Positions 1-6,742 of a DNA stretch of 64,000 bases are shown in pieces. Under the pieces are notes generated by a model, which made no database searches, was not told the DNA's origin, and saw only the letters and a program-made list of their open reading frames with translations. Each line of letters begins with the position of its first letter. Position 1 is the stretch's first letter. The stretch is from Pyrinomonadaceae bacterium (GTDB lineage Bacteria; Acidobacteriota; Blastocatellia; Pyrinomonadales; Pyrinomonadaceae): assembly GCA_017983495.1 (NCBI GenBank), contig JAGOBH010000003.1, forward strand, positions 310,001-374,000, read 5' to 3'. The position numbers and the translations under genes are program-made.

Positions 1-1
1 A

Positions 2-346
2 AAGGGCGTGATCGCCAAAACGCAGGAGAAGTTTCCGAACGTAAAGATCGAATACGGCAGCGTGCTCGGCTACCTGAATATGAAAGAGGTGCTGAAGGAT
101 TTTCCGCAACTGACTGATAACGCTATCGAGGCGGCAAAGCGGGCGGGAATCGTTGCACGGCTTCGTCCTATACGCGGCGGCACCGACGGTTCGCGGCTGA
201 CGGCGATGGGATTGCCGACACCGAACCTTTTCACCGGCGGGCATAATTTTCACGGCAAGCTGGAGTTTAACTCGCGGAAGGGTCTGGAGAAATCAACGGA
301 GACGTTGGTGAATCTGGTGCAGGTCTGGGCGGAGAAAGGGAAGTAG
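2..346 (+). CDS. pepT: Peptidase T-like tripeptide aminopeptidase, C-terminal part (5' truncated by window)
   Basis: This is the C-terminal ~114 residues of an M20-family zinc aminopeptidase that releases the N-terminal residue from tripeptides in the cytoplasm. The reading frame is open to the window edge, so the start lies upstream; the in-frame GTG at 8 is unlikely to be the real start. The segment GGTDGSRLTAMGLPTPNLF followed by GGHNFHG is the C-terminal signature of PepT and includes the last metal-ligand histidine of the second half of the catalytic domain. The gene converges on the CNNM-type membrane protein, with a gap of only 26 bp. PepT is much more likely than other M20 peptidases because of the HNFHGKLEF block. 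Confidence 0.85.
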   Translation, partial: KGVIAKTQEKFPNVKIEYGSVLGYLNMKEVLKDFPQLTDNAIEAAKRAGIVARLRPIRGGTDGSRLTAMGLPTPNLFTGGHNFHGKLEFNSRKGLEKSTETLVNLVQVWAEKGK

Positions 347-372
347 GCGCGTAATGTTGAGGCCGGAAGCCA

Positions 373-1683
373 TCATTCAGGAGTGGCTTCCGGTATTCGA
401 GACGCGAGAACCTTGTCTATACGGCGACCATCCATGTCGATCACCTCGAAAACATAGCCTTCCCATTCAAACTTCTCTCCCTCGACCGGGAGTTTTTCCA
501 AGCGGGCGAGGACAAAGCCAGCAACAGTTTGGTAGGTGCCATGTTCGTCGCCGGGGAAATCAGAGAGATCGAGAAGTTTTTGAAAGTCGTCGGCTAGCAG
601 TTCACCATCCAACAACATCGAACCATCGTCCCGCATAACCACTCGAGCATCTGATGTTTGACTGGTAGGTAGATCGCCTACGATCGCTTCGAGCACGTCG
701 TTCATCGTGACGATCCCGACCACACCGCCGAATTCGTCGATGACCATTGCCGTTAGGGTGTGCGATTTCCTGAACGTTTCCAGGAGTTCAAGCGCGGTCA
801 GCGTTTCAGGCACGAAGACAGGCTGTTTTAGCACATTTTCGATCTGCAGTTCACCACCGACTAGGACATGTGATAGCAGATCGCGCGATTTTACGATTCC
901 AATAATGTTATCCAGCGTTCCTCGACCGACAGGAAGGCGGGAATAGGGAGAATCGATCAATTTTCGTCTATTGGTTTCAGTATCGTCGTCAAGGTCGAGC
1001 CACATTATCTTCATGCGTGAGGTCATGATGGCGGTAACTTGCCGATCATCCAGCCGGATCACGCTTTCGATCAATTCTTGCTCGGTCTTTTCAAGAACGC
1101 CGATCTCGGTGCCGTGTGCAATGTGGGCTTTTATCTCATCCTCTGTAATTGCGGCATCTGATGCTTCGCGAATTCGGAATATCTTCAGTACAAGGGCAGT
1201 TGATTGGCTTAGCACCCAAACAACAGGAGACGTGATCCAAGATATCGTGTTCATTGGACGCGAGAACAGAGAGGCGATCTTTTCCGGCCGGTTGAGAGCT
1301 ATGTTCTTGGGAACCAGTTCGCCAATGACGAGTGAGAAAAAGGTGATGATGACAATGATCACGCCAAAACCTATTGGTTGCGCGTAGGAAGCAAATGCCG
1401 GAACTATCGATACCACCTCAGCGATCTCGTCTGCAAGTAGAGCCCCGCCGAAAGCTCCTGAAAGTACGCCGACCAGTGTTATACCGATCTGCACTGTTGA
1501 CAGAAAGCGTTCAGGCTTTTCCTGAATTGCTACGGCTGCCTCTGCTCCTGCATCGCCCGCAGCAGCGGCCCCTGCCAGGCGGACCCGGCGAGCCGAGACG
1601 ACGGCGATCTCCGTCATCGAAAAAAGGCCGTTGATGAGGATCAGAACTGCAATGAAAAGAATTTCTAAAATGATCTCGTTCAT
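373..1683 (-). CDS. CNNM/CorC-HlyC family membrane protein with CBS pair
   Basis: This integral membrane protein (436 aa) is related to hemolysin-C/CorC and CNNM divalent-cation transport proteins, often linked to Mg2+/Co2+ efflux. The N-terminal ~190 residues form a DUF21 domain with several hydrophobic segments (ILFIAVLILINGLFSMTE at the start). A CBS pair follows at about residues 215-340 (including DDRQVTAIMTSR and FGGVVGIVTMNDVLE). The C-terminal ~80 residues match the CorC_HlyC domain that follows CBS pairs in this family. I chose the ATG at 1683, which begins MNEIILEILF; a longer frame upstream adds 23 polar residues that do not fit the family. Substrate is not evident from sequence. 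Confidence 0.9.
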   Translation of the reverse strand: MNEIILEILFIAVLILINGLFSMTEIAVVSARRVRLAGAAAAGDAGAEAAVAIQEKPERFLSTVQIGITLVGVLSGAFGGALLADEIAEVVSIVPAFASYAQPIGFGVIIVIITFFSLVIGELVPKNIALNRPEKIASLFSRPMNTISWITSPVVWVLSQSTALVLKIFRIREASDAAITEDEIKAHIAHGTEIGVLEKTEQELIESVIRLDDRQVTAIMTSRMKIMWLDLDDDTETNRRKLIDSPYSRLPVGRGTLDNIIGIVKSRDLLSHVLVGGELQIENVLKQPVFVPETLTALELLETFRKSHTLTAMVIDEFGGVVGIVTMNDVLEAIVGDLPTSQTSDARVVMRDDGSMLLDGELLADDFQKLLDLSDFPGDEHGTYQTVAGFVLARLEKLPVEGEKFEWEGYVFEVIDMDGRRIDKVLASRIPEATPE

Positions 1684-1782
1684 GGAATCATTGTCGCACA
1701 GGAGCGTTTTACCCTTCCAAAGGGAACACAACTCCGTCCGTAGAAAGAGCAAGTTCTTGTGGAAACGATCGGTAAAAATGAA

Positions 1783-2394
1783 CTACTTGTTGATGTAAAA
1801 TTCAGGAAAGCGCTTCTTTAGATCTTCAACCTTCGGCTTGTCGTGGGCAATGATGTACGCATCTGTCGGGTTCTTTTTCATGTAGTCCTGATGGTAGTCT
1901 TCGGCAAGATAGAACGCCTTTAACGGCACCACTTCGGTGACCACACGTTTCTTTAGAGCTTTTGATTCGTCGATCGCCTTGATAAACGCGACCGCCGCGT
2001 TCTTTTGGGAGGCGTCCGAATAGAATATCGCCGAGCGGTATTGCCGGCCGTGGTCAGGGCCCTGTTTATTGAGCTCGGTCGGATCGTGGGCAACGCTGAA
2101 AAATATCAAAAGCAACTGTTCGTAGGTAACCTTTGCCGGGTCGAATACGATCCTGACCGCCTCGGCATGATCGGTTTCGCCCGCACTGACGTCATCGTAA
2201 TTTGCCGACGCCGCATTTCCACCCGAATAGCCTGAATCCACACTTTTGACGCCCTTAACATGCTCGAATACAGCCTCAACGCCCCAGAAACAGCCGCCTG
2301 CAAAGACGGCGGTCTGGTCGGCGGCCATTGCGGCGGACGCGGATAAAAGTGCGAACGACAGAGTAAATATGACGCTGCGGATAGTTTTGTTCAT
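1783..2394 (-). CDS. msrA: Exported peptide-methionine (S)-S-oxide reductase MsrA
   Basis: MsrA reduces methionine-S-sulfoxide in proteins, using an active-site cysteine. The GGCFWGVE motif (about residues 36-43) carries the catalytic Cys; the following GYSGG and HAEAV blocks and the YHQDYMKKNP segment are standard for the family. The ATG at 2394 gives MNKTIRSVIFTLSFALLSASAAMAA, a clear signal peptide, so the enzyme probably acts in the periplasm. An AAGGA sequence lies about 11 nt upstream of this start. Longer in-frame starts add a polar leader and are not supported. No MsrB or Trx partner is next to it. It is divergent from the RidA gene. Confidence 0.93.
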   Translation of the reverse strand: MNKTIRSVIFTLSFALLSASAAMAADQTAVFAGGCFWGVEAVFEHVKGVKSVDSGYSGGNAASANYDDVSAGETDHAEAVRIVFDPAKVTYEQLLLIFFSVAHDPTELNKQGPDHGRQYRSAIFYSDASQKNAAVAFIKAIDESKALKKRVVTEVVPLKAFYLAEDYHQDYMKKNPTDAYIIAHDKPKVEDLKKRFPEFYINK

Positions 2395-2497
2395 AAGGCG
2401 ATAATTCCTTGATTTGAGCATTATATTCGCAACAGGCGAAAAAACAGATTTACGCCGGGCATCAATCGCAAACGACATCTGTTAAAATCGTTATAAC

Positions 2498-2917
2498 ATG
2501 AGCGAAGAAATCGTGAATTCATCCAAGGCCCCCGAGCCTGTAGGGCTTTATCCGCATGCGAGGCGGGTGGGGAATCTGCTGTTTTTGTCGGGTGTCGGCC
2601 CGCGTGAGCGTGGGTCGAAGACGATACCGGGCGTTGAACTGAACGAAGCCGGCGAGATCGTCTCGTACGATATCGAGACGCAATGCAGGTCTGTGTTTCA
2701 GAACGTGCGGTACATTTTGGAGGACGCCGGTTCGTCGTGGGCTCAGATAGTGGATGTGACGGTCTTTTTGACAAACATGAAGGACGATTTCGCGACCTAC
2801 AACCGCATTTACGCCGAATATTTTGCCGAAAATCAACCGTGCCGGACGACGGTTGAGATCAATAAACTTCCGACGCCGATAGCGATCGAGCTAAAGGTGA
2901 TTGCCGTCTTGGATTGA
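2498..2917 (+). CDS. RidA-family protein, probable 2-aminomuconate deaminase
   Basis: This 139-residue RidA/YjgF/YER057c protein is unusually close in wording to the 2-aminomuconate deaminases of the 2-nitrobenzoate and tryptophan meta-cleavage pathways: APEPVGLYPHARRVGNLLFLSG, GPRERGSK.IPGV and FATYNRIYAEYF are characteristic (judged from memory of the family). The conserved Arg of the RidA pocket is present in PCRTTVEI. The predicted reaction is hydrolysis of 2-aminomuconate to 4-oxalocrotonate and ammonia, after ACMSD and the semialdehyde dehydrogenase. Context supports this, since five further kynurenine-pathway genes lie downstream on the same strand. A generic imine/enamine deaminase role is the alternative. 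Confidence 0.8.
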   Translation: MSEEIVNSSKAPEPVGLYPHARRVGNLLFLSGVGPRERGSKTIPGVELNEAGEIVSYDIETQCRSVFQNVRYILEDAGSSWAQIVDVTVFLTNMKDDFATYNRIYAEYFAENQPCRTTVEINKLPTPIAIELKVIAVLD

Positions 2918-2925
2918 AGAAGCAA

Positions 2926-3288
2926 ATGGAAATAAGAGAAATTGCAGAAAAGTTCGCGTCCGGCCAATTCGCGGCTGTTTTCGAATACCTTGCTGACGAT
3001 GTCGAATGGAACGTTATTGGTGACTTTCGGGTTTCGGGAAGACTTGCGGTCATCGAAAAGTGCACTCAGATCAGCTCGTACTTCGCGTCGGTCACTACTG
3101 ATTTTCGAACCCTAAACACAATAGTCAATGGTCCCCGCGTTGCAATAAACGGCACCGCGAAGTTCATCAGCAATGGCGACGCAGTCAATTGCGTGTCGTC
3201 ATGCGATGTATTTGAGTTTAGCGACAGCGGGCATTTAGCGAGGATAACCTCATATTGCATATCAGATAAACAAGGAGATCTAACTTAA
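2926..3288 (+). CDS. SnoaL/NTF2-like small protein
   Basis: This 120-residue protein has the pattern of the NTF2-like/SnoaL fold: an N-terminal helix (EIAEKFASGQFAAVFEYLADDVEWNVIG) followed by alternating beta strands. Such proteins act as small isomerases, hydrolases or ligand-binding domains, and no catalytic role can be read from this one. The ATG at 2926 is preferred; a TTG at 2914 would overlap the RidA stop codon. Either way it sits 8 bp or less behind RidA and is probably co-transcribed with it. It is followed 4 bp later by the alcohol dehydrogenase, so the three form a likely operon. Confidence 0.7.
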   Translation: MEIREIAEKFASGQFAAVFEYLADDVEWNVIGDFRVSGRLAVIEKCTQISSYFASVTTDFRTLNTIVNGPRVAINGTAKFISNGDAVNCVSSCDVFEFSDSGHLARITSYCISDKQGDLT

Positions 3289-3292
3289 CAGC

Positions 3293-4339
3293 ATGATACA
3301 AACACAAGGCTACGCAATACATGATTCGAAAGCAGAGTTTACGCCGTTCGCATTCGAGCGACGCGATGTCGGGGCGACCGATATCCTGATCGATATTCAA
3401 TACGCAGGTATCTGTCACTCGGACATTCACCAAGCAAGGGGCGAATGGGGAAATTCGACCTACCCGATGGTGCCCGGACACGAGATCGTCGGCACTGTAG
3501 TTGCCGTTGGCGGCGAAGTGACGAAATTTAAGGTCGGTGACATCGCGGGTATCGGCTGTATGGTCGATAGCTGCCGCGAATGTGAGCCTTGCCGGGCGAA
3601 CGTCGAGCAGTTTTGCGTCAAAGGCGCGGTTATGACATATAACGGCACGGAGATGGATCGAAAGACGATGACCTTTGGCGGCTACTCGACAAATTATGTC
3701 GTTGACGAGGCATTCGCTCTGAAGGTCGATCCGTCGCAGGATCTAAAGGCCGTAGCACCGCTGCTCTGCGCCGGCATCACGACATACTCGCCGCTGCGCA
3801 GGTTTGAGGCCGGGCCAGGGAAAAAGGTCGGTGTTGTCGGGCTCGGCGGTCTCGGCCACATGGCCGTTAAATTGGCATCTGCGATGGGAGCTGACGTCAC
3901 CGTTTTTAGCACGTCGCCGAATAAGGAGGAGGACGCCAAGCGTTTGGGAGCGAACAACTTCGTCGTCACGCGCGAACCATCTGCGCTCAAACCGCTCAAT
4001 GGTACATTCGACCTGCTGATCGATGCCGTTTCGGCCGAACACGACATAAACGTCTATCTGAACCTGCTGAACATTAACGGGCACATGGTCCTGGTCGGAC
4101 TGCCGGAAAAGCCAATTCAGGTCCGGGCTTTCGCTCTGCTCAGCAACAATCGTTCGCTCGCCGGCTCAAGCATCGGCGGGATCGAGGAAACTCAGGAAAT
4201 GCTCGATTTCTGTGCCAAGCACAACATTGTCTCGGATATCGAAATGATCACGCCCGACCAGATCGAGACCGCCTACGAACGGACGGTGAAGGCCGACGTT
4301 AAGTATAGGTTTGTGATCGATATGAGGTCGTCGAAGTGA
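3293..4339 (+). CDS. Zinc-dependent NAD(P)-alcohol dehydrogenase (YahK/CAD-type)
   Basis: This 348-aa medium-chain dehydrogenase/reductase resembles YahK and cinnamyl-alcohol dehydrogenases, which interconvert aldehydes and alcohols. GICHSDIHQ and PGHEIVG carry the catalytic zinc ligands. The structural-zinc lobe shows spaced cysteines (CRECEPCRANVEQFC), and GLGGLGHMAVKLA is the nucleotide-binding loop. The gene begins 4 bp after the NTF2-like gene, in what appears to be an operon with the RidA protein. It could act on an aldehyde from the catabolic pathway, but it is not the aldehyde dehydrogenase expected for 2-aminomuconate semialdehyde. Its substrate is unknown. Confidence 0.9.
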   Translation: MIQTQGYAIHDSKAEFTPFAFERRDVGATDILIDIQYAGICHSDIHQARGEWGNSTYPMVPGHEIVGTVVAVGGEVTKFKVGDIAGIGCMVDSCRECEPCRANVEQFCVKGAVMTYNGTEMDRKTMTFGGYSTNYVVDEAFALKVDPSQDLKAVAPLLCAGITTYSPLRRFEAGPGKKVGVVGLGGLGHMAVKLASAMGADVTVFSTSPNKEEDAKRLGANNFVVTREPSALKPLNGTFDLLIDAVSAEHDINVYLNLLNINGHMVLVGLPEKPIQVRAFALLSNNRSLAGSSIGGIEETQEMLDFCAKHNIVSDIEMITPDQIETAYERTVKADVKYRFVIDMRSSK

Positions 4340-4423
4340 AAAAGGTAAAAAGTGAAAACGTGAAAAAGTGTCGGTTGCACATATGCCCGCCAATTTTTTC
4401 ACTAATTGATCCTTTTCACATTT
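4336..4423. repeat. Imperfect intergenic palindrome of GTGAAAA-type words
   Basis: The 3' end of the alcohol dehydrogenase gene and the following spacer carry repeated GTGAAAA words on the left (for example GTGAAAAAGG at 4336-4345) and their complements on the right (CCTTTTCAC at 4411-4419, TTTTTTCAC nearby). Together they can fold as a long, imperfect stem. It is one of several such wordy palindromes in this window and may act as a terminator. The flanking genes are co-directional. Confidence 0.55.
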
Positions 4424-4433
4424 TGAACTGGAA

Positions 4434-4985
4434 ATGAGATACATCGCATTGCTCCGCGGCATCAACGTCGGGGGCAATTCCATGTTAAAGATGACGGAAC
4501 TCAAAGCCGCGTTCGAACGGCTCGGCTTTGGGAACGTCGTTACCTACATCAACAGCGGTAACATTGCTTTCGATCGCCAAAGCCCGCGGGGCAGAAAGGG
4601 CTCTCTTGAGAATGAGTCAGCTTTGGTGACGATGATCGAACATGCCATCGAAACTGATTTCGGCAAATCGGTTGCGGTAATGGTCCGCGAACAGGAACAC
4701 ATCGAGCGGGTGATCGCCGGCAATCCGTTTGCGGGCGAGTTTGAGAGCCATAAAGAGATGCATGTGCTCTTTATGCGTGACGACATTCCCGCCGATAAGC
4801 ACGAGCAGCTTCTTTCAAAGCAAACACCGGACGAACGATTTGCCGTTATCGGCCGCGAGATTTATGCCCATCTTCGGCTCGGTGTTGCGGACAGCCTCCT
4901 TGGTAAGGGATACATCGAAAAGAAGCTGAAAATCCAGATAACCGGGCGAAATTGGCGGACGGTTCAGAAGCTTAAGGCTTTATAG
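4434..4985 (+). CDS. DUF1697 family protein
   Basis: This 183-aa cytoplasmic protein belongs to the DUF1697 family. The opening MRYIALLRGINVGG and the block VVTYINSGNIAF are the family's hallmarks, and the total length is typical. The function of the family is unknown. It stands alone, 94 bp after the alcohol dehydrogenase and 39 bp before the MazEF-like module, and nothing in the sequence links it to tryptophan catabolism. Confidence 0.88.
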   Translation: MRYIALLRGINVGGNSMLKMTELKAAFERLGFGNVVTYINSGNIAFDRQSPRGRKGSLENESALVTMIEHAIETDFGKSVAVMVREQEHIERVIAGNPFAGEFESHKEMHVLFMRDDIPADKHEQLLSKQTPDERFAVIGREIYAHLRLGVADSLLGKGYIEKKLKIQITGRNWRTVQKLKAL

Positions 4986-4994
4986 GCATTGACG

Positions 4995-5018
4995 GTGTGT
5001 ATCATCAGTGTGTATCAT
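4995..5018 (+). promoter_or_regulatory. Tandem 11-bp direct repeat, candidate RHH antitoxin operator
   Basis: Two perfect copies of GTGTGTATCAT (4995-5005 and 5008-5018) lie 13 bp apart, immediately upstream of the antitoxin ATG at 5025. Ribbon-helix-helix antitoxins commonly repress their own operon by binding tandem short sites over the promoter, so this is a good operator candidate. Its closeness to the start codon leaves little room for a leader. No binding evidence is available. Confidence 0.55.
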
Positions 5019-5024
5019 GGAAAT

Positions 5025-5279
5025 ATGAAGAGAGGTGCCCATAAACGCATAAACATAACGCTCCCCGAATCTACAGTGGAAATGATCGAGAGTATTGCCG
5101 GCAAAGGCAGCCGCAGCAGTCTGATCGACAGTGCAGTCAGGCTCTATGTGAAAAATCTCAACGAAGCGAGTTTGAAGCAGCAACTTAAGGAAGGTGCTAT
5201 CGCCCGGGCCGAACGCGACCTTGAAATGGCGAAGGAATGGTCACATCTGGAGGATGAAGTGTGGCAAAAGTATCTGTAA
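5025..5279 (+). CDS. Ribbon-helix-helix antitoxin (MazE/CopG-like)
   Basis: This 84-residue protein begins with a basic ribbon-helix-helix domain: KRINITLPESTVEMIESIAG is the DNA-binding strand plus helix A, and SRSSLIDSAVRLYV is helix B. The acidic, helical C-terminus (about residues 45-84) is the likely toxin-neutralising tail. I chose the ATG at 5025 because the longer upstream frame runs through the operator-like direct repeats. The gene overlaps the MazF-like toxin start by 19 bp, a translational-coupling arrangement typical of toxin-antitoxin pairs. It should bind the toxin and repress the operon. Confidence 0.85.
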   Translation: MKRGAHKRINITLPESTVEMIESIAGKGSRSSLIDSAVRLYVKNLNEASLKQQLKEGAIARAERDLEMAKEWSHLEDEVWQKYL

Positions 5280-5623
5280 AGACTGTTGCCAGAGGCGAGG
5301 TCTACCTGGTCGAGTTTGATCCGGCGGTGGGCTCGGAGATCATGAAGACACGCCCGGCTATCATCATTCAAAATGACACGGCAAATCGCTTTAGTCCAAT
5401 AACAATTGTTGCCGCAATAACTTCGAAATTCGACGACAAGCTATACCCGACCGAAGTTTTGATCCACGCAGGCGAAGCCGGTCTAAAACAGGATTCGATC
5501 ATTGTTCTAAATCAAATTCGGACCATCGATAAAACGCGTATTGTTAAGAAGATAGGCAAAGTGAGTTCATTTACACTAAAGCGTGCCGACATGGCGCTGA
5601 AAATAAGCGTCGGACTTGATTGA
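5261..5623 (+). CDS. PemK/MazF-family endoribonuclease toxin
   Basis: This 120-residue MazF/PemK-fold toxin would cleave mRNA at short specific sequences. The N-terminal RGEVYLVEFDPAVGSE block, the KTRPAIIIQND strand and the C-terminal KRADMALKISVGL helix follow the family order; the Arg in TRPAII and the Thr/Ser in the ITSK strand fit the catalytic surface. It starts with GTG at 5261, 7 nt after a GGAGG ribosome-binding site inside the antitoxin gene. The 3-hydroxyanthranilate dioxygenase begins only 8 bp after its stop, so read-through from this module into the catabolic gene is possible. Confidence 0.9.
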   Translation: MAKVSVKTVARGEVYLVEFDPAVGSEIMKTRPAIIIQNDTANRFSPITIVAAITSKFDDKLYPTEVLIHAGEAGLKQDSIIVLNQIRTIDKTRIVKKIGKVSSFTLKRADMALKISVGLD

Positions 5624-5631
5624 GGAGAAGA

Positions 5632-6156
5632 ATGCCAATTCAAAGGCCTTTTAATTTCAAACAGTGGATCGATGAGCACCGGCATTTGCTGAAGCCGCCG
5701 GTCGGGAATCAGTGTGTATATGACGACGGCGATTTTATCGTGATGGTCGTCGGCGGGCCGAATTCGCGGAAAGATTACCACTGGGATGAGGGCGAGGAGC
5801 TTTTTTACCAGCTCGAGGGCGATATCAAGGTGCAGGTGCAGGAGGACGGAAAGGCCGTCGAGGTCGTGATCGGCGAAGGCGAGATGTTCCTGCTGCCGGC
5901 CCGCATCCCGCACAACCCGATCCGCGGAGCAAACACCGTCGGCCTCGTCATTGAACGCAAACGCCAACCCGGCGAACTCGACGGCCTGATGTGGTTCTGC
6001 GAAAATTGCAACGAAAAGCTATACGAAGAGTATTTTCAGCTAGACGACATAACCACGCAGTTCCAGGGCGTGTTCACGAAATTCTATGGTTCAGAAGAAC
6101 TGCGGACGTGCAGATCGTGTAGTGCGGTGATGGAATCGCCGCCGGTTGTTTCTTAA
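5632..6156 (+). CDS. nbaC: 3-hydroxyanthranilate 3,4-dioxygenase
   Basis: This cytoplasmic iron cupin (174 aa) opens the ring of 3-hydroxyanthranilate to 2-amino-3-carboxymuconate semialdehyde. The Fe ligands His50, Glu56 (HWDEGEE) and His94 (RIPHNP) align with the His/Glu/His set of bacterial enzymes. Arg46 and Arg98 match the substrate-binding arginines. The C-terminal CENCN and CRSC pairs form the rubredoxin-like second metal site found in bacterial homologues. The ATG at 5632 follows a clear GAGGAG; an in-frame start four codons earlier is less likely. Its product is the substrate of the ACMSD gene 4 kb downstream. Confidence 0.95.
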   Translation: MPIQRPFNFKQWIDEHRHLLKPPVGNQCVYDDGDFIVMVVGGPNSRKDYHWDEGEELFYQLEGDIKVQVQEDGKAVEVVIGEGEMFLLPARIPHNPIRGANTVGLVIERKRQPGELDGLMWFCENCNEKLYEEYFQLDDITTQFQGVFTKFYGSEELRTCRSCSAVMESPPVVS

Positions 6157-6163
6157 TAAAAGC

Positions 6164-6553
6164 ATGAAATTCACATCAACATTCGAAATAAAGGGCTGGG
6201 ACGTTGCCGCTGAGGGTGGTGTGGACGAGTTGGCGGATGTTTCGCGGGCGACGATCCGGAAGGAGTTCAAGGGCGATCTTGAGGGGGCGAGCGTCGGTTA
6301 CGGGCTCTTGCTTCAGACGCCTGAGCAGACCGGCGGATACGTCGTTATCGAACGCGTGACCGCAGCGGCTGACGGCCGCGAAGGATCATTTGTTATTCAG
6401 CATTACGGTATACGCGACGTGGCCGGCGGCGGGCCTTGGTACGGTGATGTTGTTCCCGGGACCGGTACCGATGGTTTCGCGGGCGTGACCGGAACATTTG
6501 CCATCCAGCACGACGAAGCCGGAGCTGTATTTACGTGGGATCTTAACTTTTAA
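6164..6553 (+). CDS. DUF3224 family protein
   Basis: This 129-aa protein is an antiparallel beta-rich DUF3224 protein: the start (KFTSTFEIKGWDV), the central SVGYGLLLQTPEQTGGYVVIERV and the end (GTFAIQH.EAGAVFTWDL) match the family layout. The function is unknown; the fold resembles allene-oxide-cyclase-like barrels. The ATG at 6164 is chosen over a start inside the dioxygenase gene. It starts 7 bp after the dioxygenase stop and so probably shares its transcript. Confidence 0.85.
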   Translation: MKFTSTFEIKGWDVAAEGGVDELADVSRATIRKEFKGDLEGASVGYGLLLQTPEQTGGYVVIERVTAAADGREGSFVIQHYGIRDVAGGGPWYGDVVPGTGTDGFAGVTGTFAIQHDEAGAVFTWDLNF

Positions 6554-6742
6554 GCTCCGAACATACCTCACTTTTCTTTCCGCCCAAATGTAAAGTTTTG
6601 CAAACCTCGCCAACTACGGACGACGATAGTTGATTATTGCGAAAAACTGACCTAGATTGATAGCAATTCAACCTAAGTGCAGTCTACTTTTGAATTTTTT
6701 CCTGCCCTATATCAACAAAATGGCTTTGTGAGGATTGTAAGT

